DNA of 64,000 nt. Source: Terriglobia bacterium (GTDB lineage Bacteria > Acidobacteriota > Terriglobia > Bryobacterales > Bryobacteraceae). A program made the translations under genes and the position numbers. The first letter of the stretch is position 1, and each line of letters opens with the position of its first letter. Under the pieces are notes generated by a model. The model searched no databases. It saw only the letters and a list, made by a program, of their open reading frames with translations, and was not told the origin of the DNA. Below are positions 7,832 through 16,632 of this stretch, one piece after another. Where the stretch lies: positions 1 to 64,000 of the forward strand of contig RGPS01000006.1 of assembly GCA_010084195.1 (NCBI GenBank), written 5' to 3'.

Positions 7832-8555
7832 GGCGGGAACCAATCAACGCGGCGAAATGCCCGACCCCATCATTAAAGTCCGCGACCTGTGGAAGGTCTA
7901 CCAAAGCGGCAGAGTCTCTGTCCAGGCCCTTCGCGGGGTGAATCTGGATGTCCCGCTTGGAGAATTCCTCTCCATCGTGGGGCCCTCCGGTTCGGGCAAG
8001 TCCACCCTGTTCCACATCGTTGGCGGCATGACCCCACCTACTTCCGGAGAAGTCTGGGTCGGCGGCCGGAATCTCTCGGACGTTGGGGATGGCGGCAGAA
8101 CCGAATTGCGCCGCACTACCGTGGGCTTCGTTTTTCAGAAGTTTAATCTGTTGCCCAACCTGACGGCACGGGACAACATCCGCACTGCTCTCCATATTTC
8201 GGGCCAGCCAACCAGTGTTTTTTCCAAAGACTTCCTGGACATCCTCGATCTTCTGGGCATAGCCGGGCGCCTGGATCACAAGCCCAGCGAGATGTCCGGT
8301 GGTGAACAGCAGCGAGTCGCCATCGCCCGCGCCCTGGCCACTCGCCCTGCCATCCTGCTCGCGGACGAGCCAACCGGCAATCTGGATTCGGCTAACTCGC
8401 TGGCCGTTCTGAAGCTGATGAGGGACCTGAACGAGCGCCTCGGGCAGACGATCCTGATGATCACCCACAATGACGAAGCCGCTCAGTACGGCCACCGGAT
8501 CGTCCACATGAGGGACGGCGTCATCGTAGAATCCTCGCTTACCGCTGGCCACTGA
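7824..8555 (+). CDS. ABC transporter ATP-binding protein, LolD/MacB type
   Basis: A 243-residue ATPase: Walker A GPSGSGKST, Q-loop FQKFNLLPNLTA, signature MSGGEQQRVAIARAL, Walker B ILLADEPTGNLD and the H-switch ITHND. The ATG at 7824 overlaps the permease end; an upstream TTG at 7818 is less likely, and an ATG at 7857 is a further alternative. It energises the permease encoded immediately before it. Confidence 0.92.
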   Translation: MSKAGTNQRGEMPDPIIKVRDLWKVYQSGRVSVQALRGVNLDVPLGEFLSIVGPSGSGKSTLFHIVGGMTPPTSGEVWVGGRNLSDVGDGGRTELRRTTVGFVFQKFNLLPNLTARDNIRTALHISGQPTSVFSKDFLDILDLLGIAGRLDHKPSEMSGGEQQRVAIARALATRPAILLADEPTGNLDSANSLAVLKLMRDLNERLGQTILMITHNDEAAQYGHRIVHMRDGVIVESSLTAGH

Positions 8556-8560
8556 GGCCC

Positions 8561-9109
8561 CTACACGGGCTTGCGGCGCCGATTCCGCTCCATGGCCTTC
8601 ATCATGCGCTCCAGGCCCGCCTCCCGGTCGGGGAACAGGTCGATGTACTGCGTCTCGCGCGAGATCCTCGTCGGCACTCGGCAGGCGTCCAGTCGAATCG
8701 GGATCAAAAACACGTCGTCCAGTGGCACACGGCTCGCGCAATCCAGCGCGTAGCGGACTTCCGCCTGGAACCCTCCCCGCTTTCCCACCGAGTTTCTTGA
8801 GAAGCATGCGATGAAGTAATCGGCATTCCCGATCGCTTCCTGTATACGCTGCGGCCAGTTTTGCCCGGGCAACAGCTTCTTGCGGTCCAGCCAGGGTGCG
8901 TACCCATGAGACTCCAGGTCCTGATACAATCTCTCCGCCTTATCAACGTCCTCGATTGCATAGGCGATGAAGACCCTGGTACGATTCGAGTTCCGCAGGG
9001 ATATTCGCCCTCCGTCGTCCTTCCGGAAAACGCCGAGCCCGTCAACTTCGACTCGCCCGCCCCTCTCCAGCGACTGAAAAATGACCAGTGCAAGTTCTTC
9101 AGCGCTCAT
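8561..9109 (-). CDS. TIR-domain protein with N-terminal HU-like segment
   Basis: A 182-residue protein. Residues 1-30 (LSxxERGGRVEVDGLGVFRK) resemble the second helix and first beta strand of HU/IHF, RVxxxGxGxF being the HU hallmark. From residue 45, TRVFIAYAIEDVDKAERL begins a TIR domain, continuing with WLDRKKLLPGQNW and ADYFIACFSRNS; E117 in FQAEVRYAL is where the catalytic Glu of NADase TIR domains lies. It overlaps the upstream half-HU gene by 11 bp. Bacterial TIR proteins often act in NAD+-depleting immunity, but no defence partner is visible here. A DNA-directed TIR function is inference. Confidence 0.75.
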   Translation of the reverse strand: MSAEELALVIFQSLERGGRVEVDGLGVFRKDDGGRISLRNSNRTRVFIAYAIEDVDKAERLYQDLESHGYAPWLDRKKLLPGQNWPQRIQEAIGNADYFIACFSRNSVGKRGGFQAEVRYALDCASRVPLDDVFLIPIRLDACRVPTRISRETQYIDLFPDREAGLERMMKAMERNRRRKPV

Positions 9110-9296
9110 GTTTTTCCTGCCTGAAGGTCCATTTCCTGCCCGGCAGAATGCTGCCGAGGCCGGGCAGATGCGCGGGTTGCCCGCTGCGCAACATCCGGAG
9201 CAAGCGATTCACCGCCGAATCCATCGCGTCCGCAGCGGCCGCAGTTGCCACCCCGGTCTCAAGAGCTATTGTTTTGGCTAGTTCCGGCTTCTTCAT
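9099..9296 (-). CDS. Half-length HU-like DNA-binding protein
   Basis: Starting at MKKPELAKTIALETGV, this 65-residue frame matches the N-terminal half of HU: helices KPELAKTIALETGV and DAMDSAVNRLLRML, then SGQPAHLPGLGSILPGRK in place of the first beta strands. The DNA-binding beta arms and C-terminal helix are missing compared with the usual 90-residue HU. Its stop lies inside the start of the HU-TIR gene, so the two probably form an operon and might pair. An upstream open extension (MWVYRLL) looks unlikely. Confidence 0.65.
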   Translation of the reverse strand: MKKPELAKTIALETGVATAAAADAMDSAVNRLLRMLRSGQPAHLPGLGSILPGRKWTFRQEKHER

Positions 9297-9478
9297 TTGC
9301 CTGGAGGCTAGCACCAGGAGCAACCGATACACCCACAAGTCTTTGAAAATAATTGAACAATTCCTTGTGACTCAATAATGAAGCGAATTTAATCGCCTCT
9401 TAAGGGGTCCTTCATGTAGCTTCAGCTATGATTCTTTCAGGCAGCACATCGCCCAAATTTTACAGGAGAAATACCACA

Positions 9479-9628
9479 ATGAAAAAGCTCATCGCACTCG
9501 CAATCGGCCTCGGCCTCGTCCTCAGCACCGTTTCCTTCGCTCAGGACCACGACAAGAAGGAAGACAAGAAGGCAGAAGGCAAAGGTAAGAAGGGCAAGAA
9601 AAAGGGCGGCGACGACAAGAAGATGTAA
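9479..9628 (+). CDS. Small secreted Lys-rich peptide
   Basis: A 49-residue frame with site CAGGAGAA upstream of ATG 9479. MKKLIALAIGLGLVLSTVSFAQ is a good signal peptide, followed by a 27-residue tail that is mostly Lys, Asp, Glu and Gly. The mature part is low-complexity and highly charged; no family is recognised. A hairpin terminator follows directly. Confidence 0.7.
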   Translation: MKKLIALAIGLGLVLSTVSFAQDHDKKEDKKAEGKGKKGKKKGGDDKKM

Positions 9629-9634
9629 TTCTTC

Positions 9635-9682
9635 GGGCCGGCTTGTTTTCCGGATTTCGGGCGGCCGGCCCACCCTTTCTTT
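9635..9682 (+). terminator. Rho-independent terminator after the Lys-rich peptide gene
   Basis: GGGCCGGC (9635-9642) pairs with GCCGGCCC (9664-9671), an 8-bp stem starting 6 bases after the stop and followed by a pyrimidine run CACCCTTTCTTT. The 21-base spacer and mixed tail make it moderate rather than strong. Confidence 0.55.
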
Positions 9683-9758
9683 CGAGTAGTTCAGTACCCG
9701 TATTTCCCCTCCCGCAACCAAAAAGTACGCCCTCTCCCAGCCTAATTCGCACTGCCCC

Positions 9759-9786
9759 TTGACCTTTCCCTCCCAAACCCTCTAAT
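9759..9786 (+). promoter_or_regulatory. Candidate sigma70-type promoter for the Rrf2-cysK operon
   Basis: TTGACC at 9759-9764 and TCTAAT at 9781-9786 are separated by 16 bases and lie 53 bases before the Rrf2 start. Fit to consensus is good for the -35 and fair for the -10. Confidence 0.45.
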
Positions 9787-9838
9787 CTCTACTTTTGGAT
9801 GGGGATTCCTCTCCTTCCCGGAATGGGTTCGTTTTTTC

Positions 9839-10264
9839 ATGAACGTATCAGTAAAAGGTGAGTACGCTCTGCAGGCCATTTTTGACCTGGCGCTGAACGC
9901 AACAAGCGACCCCGTCCGCATTGCCGACATCGCCAAACGGCAGAACATCCCCCAAAAATTTCTGGAACTGATCCTCGCCAGCCTCAAACAGGGTGGCTTT
10001 GTGGAATCGCGCCGAGGCGCAGAAGGTGGCTATCTGCTCGCCCGCCGGGCCGACGCCATCACGGTAGGTGAGGTGCTCCGTTTCGTGGAGGGCCATCGCG
10101 AGGAAAAATCCCGCAACCGACGCCACGGCACGTCCCCCCTCTCTGACCTGTGGCAGCGCGCCGACGAAGCCCTCGCTGCAGTTCTGGACACCGCTACTTT
10201 TGCGCAACTGGCCCGTGAATGGACCGAGCGCCACAGCCGTTTCGTACCGAATTGGGAGATCTGA
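9839..10264 (+). CDS. Rrf2-family transcriptional regulator, CymR-like
   Basis: A 141-residue Rrf2 winged-helix protein: [17 protein letters not shown], the helix-turn-helix [21 protein letters not shown] region and [28 protein letters not shown]. The three Cys ligands for an Fe-S cluster seen in IscR and NsrR are absent, as in CymR-type regulators that work by binding cysteine synthase. It lies immediately upstream of cysK with a 2-base gap, which supports a role in sulfur/cysteine regulation. Confidence 0.88.
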   Translation: MNVSVKGEYALQAIFDLALNATSDPVRIADIAKRQNIPQKFLELILASLKQGGFVESRRGAEGGYLLARRADAITVGEVLRFVEGHREEKSRNRRHGTSPLSDLWQRADEALAAVLDTATFAQLAREWTERHSRFVPNWEI

Positions 10265-10266
10265 AC

Positions 10267-11223
10267 ATGTACTACAACGACAACTCACTCAGCATTGGTC
10301 GCACCCCTCTCGTGAAGCTCAGCCGGGTCACCGACGGAGCCCCTGCCACCATCCTCGCCAAGATCGAAGGCCGCAATCCCGCCTATTCGGTGAAATGCCG
10401 CATTGGTGCCTCCATGATCTGGGATGCCGAAAAACGGGGCATCCTCAAGCCCGGCAAAGAGATCATCGAACCCACTTCCGGCAACACCGGAATCGCGCTC
10501 GCCTTCGTGGGAGCCTCCCGCGGCTACCCCGTCACGCTGACCATGCCGGAAACCATGTCGATGGAGCGCAGAAAAGTCCTCACGGTCTTCGGGGCCAAAC
10601 TCGAACTGACCGAAGGCGGAAAGGGCATGGGGGGCGCGATTGCCCGGGCCAACGAGATCGTACAGTCCGACCCGGACCGTTACGTCCTTCTCGGCCAGTT
10701 CGACAACCCCGCCAACCCCGAAATCCACGTGCAGACCACGGGCCCGGAAATCTGGAACGATACCGACGGCAACGTCGATATTTTTGTCGCCGGCGTGGGC
10801 ACGGGTGGCACCATCACCGGCGTTTCCCGGTACCTCAAGCACAACATGGGCAAGAAGATTTTGACAGTTGCTGTGGAACCTGCGGCCAGCCCCGTCATCA
10901 GCCAATCTCTGGCCGGCGAACCGCTGAAACCCGGCCCCCATAAGATCCAGGGCATCGGGGCGGGCTTTCTGCCGAAAAATCTGGACCTGTCAATTGTTGA
11001 TGTTGTCGAGCAGGTCACCAATGAGGAGTCCATCGAAATGGCACGCCGTGTAGCGCGGGAAGAGGGGATTCTCTGCGGGATCTCCTGCGGGGCTGCCGTC
11101 GCCGCTGCTGTACGAGTGGCGAAGCGGCCTGAGCACGCAGGGAAGACGATTGTGGTTATCCTCCCCGATTCCGGTGAGCGATACCTCACCAGCGTCCTGT
11201 TTGAAGGCATGTTCGAAGTCTGA
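10267..11223 (+). CDS. cysK: Cysteine synthase A
   Basis: O-acetylserine sulfhydrylase, a PLP enzyme making cysteine from O-acetylserine and sulfide. [11 protein letters not shown] contains the PLP Lys (K43), [11 protein letters not shown] is the substrate loop, and VGTGGTITG binds the phosphate. The frame is 318 residues from ATG 10267; an upstream in-frame start inside the Rrf2 gene is unlikely. It is the second gene of the Rrf2 operon. Confidence 0.95.
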   Translation: MYYNDNSLSIGRTPLVKLSRVTDGAPATILAKIEGRNPAYSVKCRIGASMIWDAEKRGILKPGKEIIEPTSGNTGIALAFVGASRGYPVTLTMPETMSMERRKVLTVFGAKLELTEGGKGMGGAIARANEIVQSDPDRYVLLGQFDNPANPEIHVQTTGPEIWNDTDGNVDIFVAGVGTGGTITGVSRYLKHNMGKKILTVAVEPAASPVISQSLAGEPLKPGPHKIQGIGAGFLPKNLDLSIVDVVEQVTNEESIEMARRVAREEGILCGISCGAAVAAAVRVAKRPEHAGKTIVVILPDSGERYLTSVLFEGMFEV

Positions 11224-11316
11224 GTGCAAGATCGATAGACTTAGTAAACTTTTTTATTGCCGGGTGTAACCTCGCCCCTGAGAAGGTCGCCTACCAATTA
11301 CATCCCCGTTACGACA

Positions 11317-11366
11317 GCGGGCGCAAACACCCTACACCCCGGGGTTGCGCCCGCGTTTCTTTTTCT
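11317..11366 (+). terminator. Strong rho-independent terminator after cysK
   Basis: GCGGGCGCAA (11317-11326) and TTGCGCCCGC (11345-11354) form a perfect 10-bp stem with an 18-base loop, followed by GTTTCTTTTTC. It precedes the cupin gene start at 11383. Confidence 0.8.
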
Positions 11367-11382
11367 GGCACCCTTTAAATAC

Positions 11383-11748
11383 ATGCCGGAAACAATTTCC
11401 CTCCCCCACAAATTCAGCCTCTTCACCGACCACTGGCGACCCAGAGTCGTCGCCCGACTCAACGGTCAGGAAGTTAAGGTGATCAAGGTGAAGGGCGAAT
11501 TCCCCTGGCACACCCACGACGCCGAGGACGAGTTCTTTCTGGTGTGGAAAGGCCACTTCCGGGTAGAGTTTCGCGGCCACATCGCCCACCTCGGCCCGGG
11601 AAATTGTGTTGTTGTTCCGAGAGGCGTGGAACACCGCACCTGTGCCGATGAGGAGGCAGAGATTCTCTGCTTCGAACCCGCCGGGGTATTGAACACCGGC
11701 GACGTGCTGGACCCGATCTTCACCGCACCGCAGGGTGCCGAGATCTAG
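11383..11748 (+). CDS. Small single-domain cupin
   Basis: A 121-residue cupin: WHTHDAEDEFFLVWKGHFRVEF is motif 1 with the metal-binding His/His/Glu, and PGNCVVVPRGVEHRT is motif 2. A start at ATG 11383 is chosen because earlier in-frame codons lie inside the cysK terminator. Function beyond metal-dependent cupin chemistry cannot be assigned. Its convergent neighbour is a sugar isomerase-like protein. Confidence 0.85.
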   Translation: MPETISLPHKFSLFTDHWRPRVVARLNGQEVKVIKVKGEFPWHTHDAEDEFFLVWKGHFRVEFRGHIAHLGPGNCVVVPRGVEHRTCADEEAEILCFEPAGVLNTGDVLDPIFTAPQGAEI

Positions 11749-11763
11749 CCTGGATGGCTCCCC

Positions 11764-12522
11764 TTAGCGCGTCAGTTCCAGCCACAAGGCCCGGTAGTAG
11801 CGCAGAAACCGCTCCGGATCCTTCGATTCCGCGCATTCGCACAGCGTGTAGCGATCGTAGTTCGCCTGCTTCATGAGCGTGAAGAGTTCGCGCCACGGAT
11901 AATCTGCGTTCGCCAGTTCATTGATGTGCGCACTGCGAAGATACGGCTTCAGTAATTCAAAGCTCTGCTTCACCGAACCATTCACCACGTCAGTTGGGTT
12001 CGAGTTCCAGCAGGCACCCACATTACGGTGGTTCGCGGCTTTGAGAATCGCGGCGGCATTGGGTGGATTCTGCGTGTCGCGACCATGGACTTCCATCCAG
12101 ATCTCAACGCCATAACCTTCACCATAAACGCCAATCTCCCGCAGCGATTCGCCAATGGTCCGCAGGGTTGTCTCGGTCGGCACTCCGGCAGGCAAGCCGT
12201 TGGGCCGAACCTTGACGGCCCACGCCCCCGTGTCGTGCGCCAGTTCGATCCACTTTTTCGCCAGGTCAATATTCTTCCGGCGGACAGCGGGGTCAGGCGA
12301 TTGAAACTCGCACGTTGTTCCGTAGCTCACCAGGCGAACCTTGCTCTGCGCAAAACGGGCTTTTACCTTCACCCGCTCCTCTGCAGAGATGGTCGGCTCA
12401 ATCCCATGCTTATGCTCCGTGCGAAGTTCCACAGCTTCAAAGCCAGTGGTCTCCAGCAGTTTTATAATGCCTTCGAGGTCCAGGTCCTTCAGGACGTTGT
12501 AAGTTACGCAGCCAAGGTGCAC
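11764..12522 (-). CDS. Sugar phosphate isomerase/epimerase-like TIM-barrel protein
   Basis: A 252-residue xylose isomerase-like (AP endonuclease family 2) barrel. It starts MHLGCVTYNVLKDLDLEGII; GFEAVELRTEHKHG and IWMEVHGRD carry conserved acidic and His positions that bind metal in the family. The C-terminal region has RSAHINELANADYPW and YTLCECAES. No signal peptide is seen, unlike many Acidobacteria relatives. The substrate is unknown. Gene lies 13 bp after glmU on the same strand. Confidence 0.8.
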   Translation of the reverse strand: MHLGCVTYNVLKDLDLEGIIKLLETTGFEAVELRTEHKHGIEPTISAEERVKVKARFAQSKVRLVSYGTTCEFQSPDPAVRRKNIDLAKKWIELAHDTGAWAVKVRPNGLPAGVPTETTLRTIGESLREIGVYGEGYGVEIWMEVHGRDTQNPPNAAAILKAANHRNVGACWNSNPTDVVNGSVKQSFELLKPYLRSAHINELANADYPWRELFTLMKQANYDRYTLCECAESKDPERFLRYYRALWLELTR

Positions 12523-12535
12523 GGATATATTCTAA

Positions 12536-13909
12536 CTACCTTTTGGGCGTCCAGCCTTCTTTTACTACCTGGCGCGACCGCCCCAGTGCCAAAGAGTTCT
12601 CGGGGACGTTGTAGGTAATGGTGCTGCCGGCTGCGATATAGGCCTCGTCGGCAATGGTCAGAGGTGCCACCAGCGTGGAGTTGCTGCCCACAAAAGCATG
12701 ATTCCCGATCCTGGTCCGATGCTTCTTTTTTCCATCGTAGTTGCAGGTGATGGTCCCGGCTCCGACATTCACCTTGGACCCAATAGTGGAGTCGCCCAGA
12801 TACGCCAGGTGCATAGACTTCGAGCCAGCCCCAAACTCCGTGTTCTTCAACTCGACAAAATTGCCCACGTGCGAGTTTTCATGAAGGTGCGCCCCCATGC
12901 GGATCCGGGCAAACGGCCCCACGTGGACATGGGCATCCAGTTTGCTGGTCGAGATCACCGAGAACGGGTGAATCTGCGCATGGTCGCCAATCTGTGAACT
13001 GTCAATGATGGAAGACGACCCGATGTGGCAACCCTCGCCAATCACCGTATGGCCCTTGATCTGGACGAACGGTTCAATTACGGTGTCCTGTCCAATCACC
13101 ACCTGCGCGTCGATGTTGACCGTCTCGGGCCGCAGAATGGTGACGCCCTCCAGCATCAGGTCACGGGCCTTACGTTCGCGCAGGATTCGATCCGCTTCAG
13201 CAAGCTCAACCTTGTTATTGATGCCCTGGAGTTCACCAGAATCGGCGGCCTTCAAAGCAGTTACGCGATGCCCGGCGCGGATCAGAATTTCCACCATATC
13301 CGTGAGGTAGTACTCGCCCGCCGGGTTGTCGGTACGGATTTCGTGAACGTGCTTCCAGAAAGCTTCGGCATCGAAGCAGTAGAAGCCTGCATTGATTTCC
13401 GGGATGGCCCGCTGCGCGTCTGTCGCGGCCTTATGCTCCACAATGGCCAGAACGTCGCCATTCTCCCCACGAACGATGCGGCCATAACCAGTCGGGTCTG
13501 CCAGATCTGTGGATACCAGAGCGGCCTTCGCACCGGTCTGCTGATACAGGTCTACCAGCGCCTGCAGCGTCTCCGGCCGAACCATCGGACAATCCCCGTT
13601 CACAACCAGCAGCAAGCCGCCGAGGCCAGCCAGTTCACTCTCACCACACATGACAGCGTGGCCCGTCCCCAACTGTTGACGCTGTTCGAAAGAACGCACA
13701 CCTGCTGCGTTGGCGACCGCACCGACAGCCTCCGCCTGATGGCCCACCACCACGAAGACGCGTTCGACCGGTGCAATATGCAGAGCGGTGGAAATCGCGT
13801 GTTCCACCAGCGACTTGCCTCCCGCCCGGTGGAGCACTTTCGCCATCTTTGACTTCATGCGGGTGCCCTGCCCCGCCGCCAGAATTACAATCGCTGCGTC
13901 ATTGACCAT
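12536..13909 (-). CDS. glmU: Bifunctional UDP-GlcNAc pyrophosphorylase / GlcN-1-P acetyltransferase
   Basis: A 457-residue GlmU. The N-terminal uridyltransferase has AAGQGTRMKSKMAKVLH and INAGFYCFDAEAFW; the C-terminal left-handed beta helix has hexapeptide repeats ending in MGAHLHENSHVGNFVELKN and VGAGTITCNYDGKKKHRT. It makes UDP-GlcNAc for peptidoglycan and LPS. The start overlaps the yvcK stop as TAATG, so the two are coupled. Confidence 0.95.
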   Translation of the reverse strand: MVNDAAIVILAAGQGTRMKSKMAKVLHRAGGKSLVEHAISTALHIAPVERVFVVVGHQAEAVGAVANAAGVRSFEQRQQLGTGHAVMCGESELAGLGGLLLVVNGDCPMVRPETLQALVDLYQQTGAKAALVSTDLADPTGYGRIVRGENGDVLAIVEHKAATDAQRAIPEINAGFYCFDAEAFWKHVHEIRTDNPAGEYYLTDMVEILIRAGHRVTALKAADSGELQGINNKVELAEADRILRERKARDLMLEGVTILRPETVNIDAQVVIGQDTVIEPFVQIKGHTVIGEGCHIGSSSIIDSSQIGDHAQIHPFSVISTSKLDAHVHVGPFARIRMGAHLHENSHVGNFVELKNTEFGAGSKSMHLAYLGDSTIGSKVNVGAGTITCNYDGKKKHRTRIGNHAFVGSNSTLVAPLTIADEAYIAAGSTITYNVPENSLALGRSRQVVKEGWTPKR

Positions 13910-14961
13910 TACTTCTTTAGTGTCTCAAGACGATGCGTCGCACGTTGGTGCAGCCTGGCCATCCGGTGCCGGTGGCCCAGCAATGCAAGGCGGTAGGTCA
14001 GAGTCCCGAGGGCAGCTGGCTTGTGACGGACTTTTTCTGACTTCTGCAGGAGATCGGCTTCATAGATCGCCAGCCCCATCGCACGTAGATTATCCAGATC
14101 GTTTTCAACGGGAGACGCTTCTTGCTCCGCGTACCGCACCCGCATGGCAGGCGTGATCTTTGTCACGCTGACGATGGCGCAATCGAGCAGCGGCCCACCC
14201 GCATGGTCGTTGATGGCCTGCACATGGTCGGAGGCCCGGAAATCAATCGTCTCGCCCGGCTGCGACATGAGATTGACGAAATAGGCTTTCATGGCCGGAG
14301 ACTTGCGGATCGCCTTCGCGATACCGGTGACCAGCAGGTTCGGAACCACGCTGGTAAACAGCGACCCTGGGCCAAGGGTGATGAGATCCGCATTGGCAAT
14401 TGCTTCCAGCGTCTCTTTCAGCGGTCGGGCGACGCGGGGAACCAGGCGAATCTCACGAATCGGCTTTTTGCTCCGGCTGATCTTCGATTCACCGCAAACA
14501 ACCCTGCCGCCCTCAAGGACGGCTTCCAGAGAAACATTGGCAGCCGTGGAAGGGTAGATCCTGCCGGCGATGTTCAGGACCTCACACGCCATCTTCACGG
14601 CATCCGGAAAGTCGCCTGTAATCCCGGTCAAGGCAGTCAGAAACAGGTTGCCGAAGCTATGACCTTTCAGGCCGCGCCCGGTCTCGAAGCGGTAACGAAA
14701 CAAGCGCGACAGGAGGGCTTCATCTTCGGATAGCGCCACCATACAACTGCGAATATCGCCGGGCGGCAACACATCGAAGTCGCGACGAAGACGCCCGGAG
14801 CTACCCCCATCGTCGGTGACCGTAACGACGGCCGTTATGTCGAGCAGGGGGTGTTCCGGTGAATGGTCCGGAGACGGGTGTGCATACTTCTTAAGGCCAG
14901 CCAACAAGGAGGAGAGGCCGGTACCTCCCCCGATCGCGACAACTCTAAGCGGTTCAGCCAT
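13909..14961 (-). CDS. YvcK/CofD-like protein, gluconeogenesis factor
   Basis: A 350-residue protein with VVAIGGGTGLSSLLAGLKKY, VTVTDDGGSSGRLRRDF and PGDIRSCMVALSEDE, the nucleotide-sugar binding motifs of YvcK; ITLGPGSLFTSVVPNLLV is also conserved. In Bacillus YvcK binds UDP-GlcNAc and supports cell shape and growth on gluconeogenic carbon. Overlap with glmU, which makes UDP-GlcNAc, is a suggestive pairing. Confidence 0.93.
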   Translation of the reverse strand: MAEPLRVVAIGGGTGLSSLLAGLKKYAHPSPDHSPEHPLLDITAVVTVTDDGGSSGRLRRDFDVLPPGDIRSCMVALSEDEALLSRLFRYRFETGRGLKGHSFGNLFLTALTGITGDFPDAVKMACEVLNIAGRIYPSTAANVSLEAVLEGGRVVCGESKISRSKKPIREIRLVPRVARPLKETLEAIANADLITLGPGSLFTSVVPNLLVTGIAKAIRKSPAMKAYFVNLMSQPGETIDFRASDHVQAINDHAGGPLLDCAIVSVTKITPAMRVRYAEQEASPVENDLDNLRAMGLAIYEADLLQKSEKVRHKPAALGTLTYRLALLGHRHRMARLHQRATHRLETLKK

Positions 14962-14990
14962 TGGCCGTCAAAGATTCCCGGACCCTCGTA

Positions 14991-15563
14991 TCAAGCCACC
15001 AGGAGGTCCCGCAAATTGGGGAAGTGCTCGGCTGCAAGGGTAAAATCAGAGTCCTGCCTGGCATGGACACGATTGCGCGGCTCAATTTCAATCGCAAGTT
15101 TCAGGTTCTCATACGCCCCGGCACCATCGCCAGCCAGAGCGCAGCAAATCCCAAGCGTGTAGAGAACATGCTCGCTCCGTGGCTTAAGTTTGAGAGCGCT
15201 CTCTAAATGCCGACGCGCGTTCCCTGTATCGCGCGTATTGAGCCGCTCAACCGCGTAGTTGTAGTGGTCATCAACGGTGCGGAACTCCAGCGTCTGGCTC
15301 GACAAGCGACGCTCACAAACCTGAATATAGGAACGCGCCCGCTGTGAGACATCCATTGCAGGTCCTTTCGGGACTTCAACGAAGGCGGCCAGAGCTTCAG
15401 AAAAGTTCTGCGCGGCGAAACAGCGCACAGCCTTCTCAAAAGCCTGTACTTGAAGTTGTGCAGGAGTAAGTGCCGACACAACGGGGCGGACCTGCTGAGC
15501 GACCGGTGCCGCCGCAGGTGCCGCAGTTTTCTTGACGGAAGTAACTTTCTTAGCTGTTGCCAT
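14991..15563 (-). CDS. TPR-containing hypothetical protein
   Basis: A 190-residue protein with a Lys/Ala/Pro-rich N terminus (MATAKKVTSVKKTAAPAAAP), an acidic linker, and two tetratricopeptide-like repeats, the clearer one being DHYNYAVERLNTRDTGNARR followed by HLESALKLKPRSEHVLYTLG. It is cytoplasmic by sequence. No enzymatic motif is seen. Confidence 0.75.
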   Translation of the reverse strand: MATAKKVTSVKKTAAPAAAPVAQQVRPVVSALTPAQLQVQAFEKAVRCFAAQNFSEALAAFVEVPKGPAMDVSQRARSYIQVCERRLSSQTLEFRTVDDHYNYAVERLNTRDTGNARRHLESALKLKPRSEHVLYTLGICCALAGDGAGAYENLKLAIEIEPRNRVHARQDSDFTLAAEHFPNLRDLLVA

Positions 15564-15652
15564 GTGGCGGTCCCCCCGTAGGATCGCGTTTTAAATGAGG
15601 AGTCTGAATTTATAACAAACCGGAGGTGGAAACGGCAAGCGACGCGGTTGGA

Positions 15653-16579
15653 CTAGTCTTTTGGTTCGAAGAAGTGAGCGATGTCCTGAAACCCATTCAT
15701 CGCCAGACGACAAGACATTTTGTCGCCCGCAAAGCGAGGCAGGTGGAACCGCCCGCGGGGAGCATAGACGATATCTCCCTCGTCGGCCATAATCTCCGGC
15801 ACGCCTTCCATCCGGTAGCTGACCTTGCCCAGCAGGATGAACCAGAACTCAGCGCATTCTGCATGAAAATGGCCCTTCTCGTTCGGCCCGACCGGAGCCA
15901 GTTTCGCCGGGTCTCCGTAGATGATGTTCGAGACGGCGCGATCATCGGCAATAAAGCGGCCAGCCTTCTCTTTGCCTGCGGCAATCTGGTTGAAGTCGAT
16001 ATAAGGCTTGTTGCCCTGATCCCAGACACCCTTGCTGGCAACGGTCGTCTTTTCGAACTTAAACCCGGCCAGCGCCGGAGGCGTTACATCCACCGGATAC
16101 ATGGTACGAGCCTTCGCGATATTCACTTCGAAGCGAAGCGAGGGCTTGTCGCCAAGCGTTTCCATCGTATAGAAAGTCCGGTAGGGAACCTGCACCAGGA
16201 AACCCTTCTTCGCGACGAACGGCTCTACGCCGTCGATAGTAAAACGGATCTCGCCATCCCAGACCACCCACCATTCCCGGGTATCCGGATGGGCGCGGCG
16301 TGGTGTTTTGTCGCCCGGTGCGGCCTGGATGTACTCGCCATGCAGAAACTCATCGTCCACAATAGGCTCGGTCCACGTTTTCTGACCTTTGTGCGCTGCC
16401 AGAATCCCCGAGAGTTTCCAATGAGGCTTGGCGGGGGCCACCCACGGCGTCAAACTGATCGGCTTGGGAGCCCAGACAAGCTGGCTACCCTTCGTACCCA
16501 TATTCTGAGACCACAGGGCCGTAAGACAAACGCCAGCTAACAGGGTGGCGGAAAGAGATTGTTTGATGAGACGTTGCAT
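15653..16579 (-). CDS. Secreted bicupin protein
   Basis: A 308-residue protein with a signal peptide (QSLSATLLAGVCLTALWSQ). Two cupin-like modules are visible: AHPDTREWWVVWDGEIRF near residue 98 and HFHAECAEFWFILLGKVSY near 237, the second with GDIVYAPRGRFHLPRFAG. Metal-binding His residues appear in both. The specific activity is unknown. Confidence 0.78.
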   Translation of the reverse strand: MQRLIKQSLSATLLAGVCLTALWSQNMGTKGSQLVWAPKPISLTPWVAPAKPHWKLSGILAAHKGQKTWTEPIVDDEFLHGEYIQAAPGDKTPRRAHPDTREWWVVWDGEIRFTIDGVEPFVAKKGFLVQVPYRTFYTMETLGDKPSLRFEVNIAKARTMYPVDVTPPALAGFKFEKTTVASKGVWDQGNKPYIDFNQIAAGKEKAGRFIADDRAVSNIIYGDPAKLAPVGPNEKGHFHAECAEFWFILLGKVSYRMEGVPEIMADEGDIVYAPRGRFHLPRFAGDKMSCRLAMNGFQDIAHFFEPKD

Positions 16580-16632
16580 CGCTGGCCTATGAGAATATCA
16601 CTTGTCAGGCCTGCGTGGATAATGCCCCGCAA

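Noticed and set aside
6587-7843. A 418-codon minus-strand frame
   Set aside because: Antisense to the ABC permease; high GC third positions produce long mirror frames.
6737-8555. ABC genes as the lasso exporter
   Set aside because: They are on the other side of the tRNA, on the opposite strand, and coupled to a lipoprotein; nothing ties them to the cluster.
11764-13909. Sugar isomerase as part of a cell wall operon with glmU
   Set aside because: Same strand and 13 bp apart, but no functional link can be read from the sequence.
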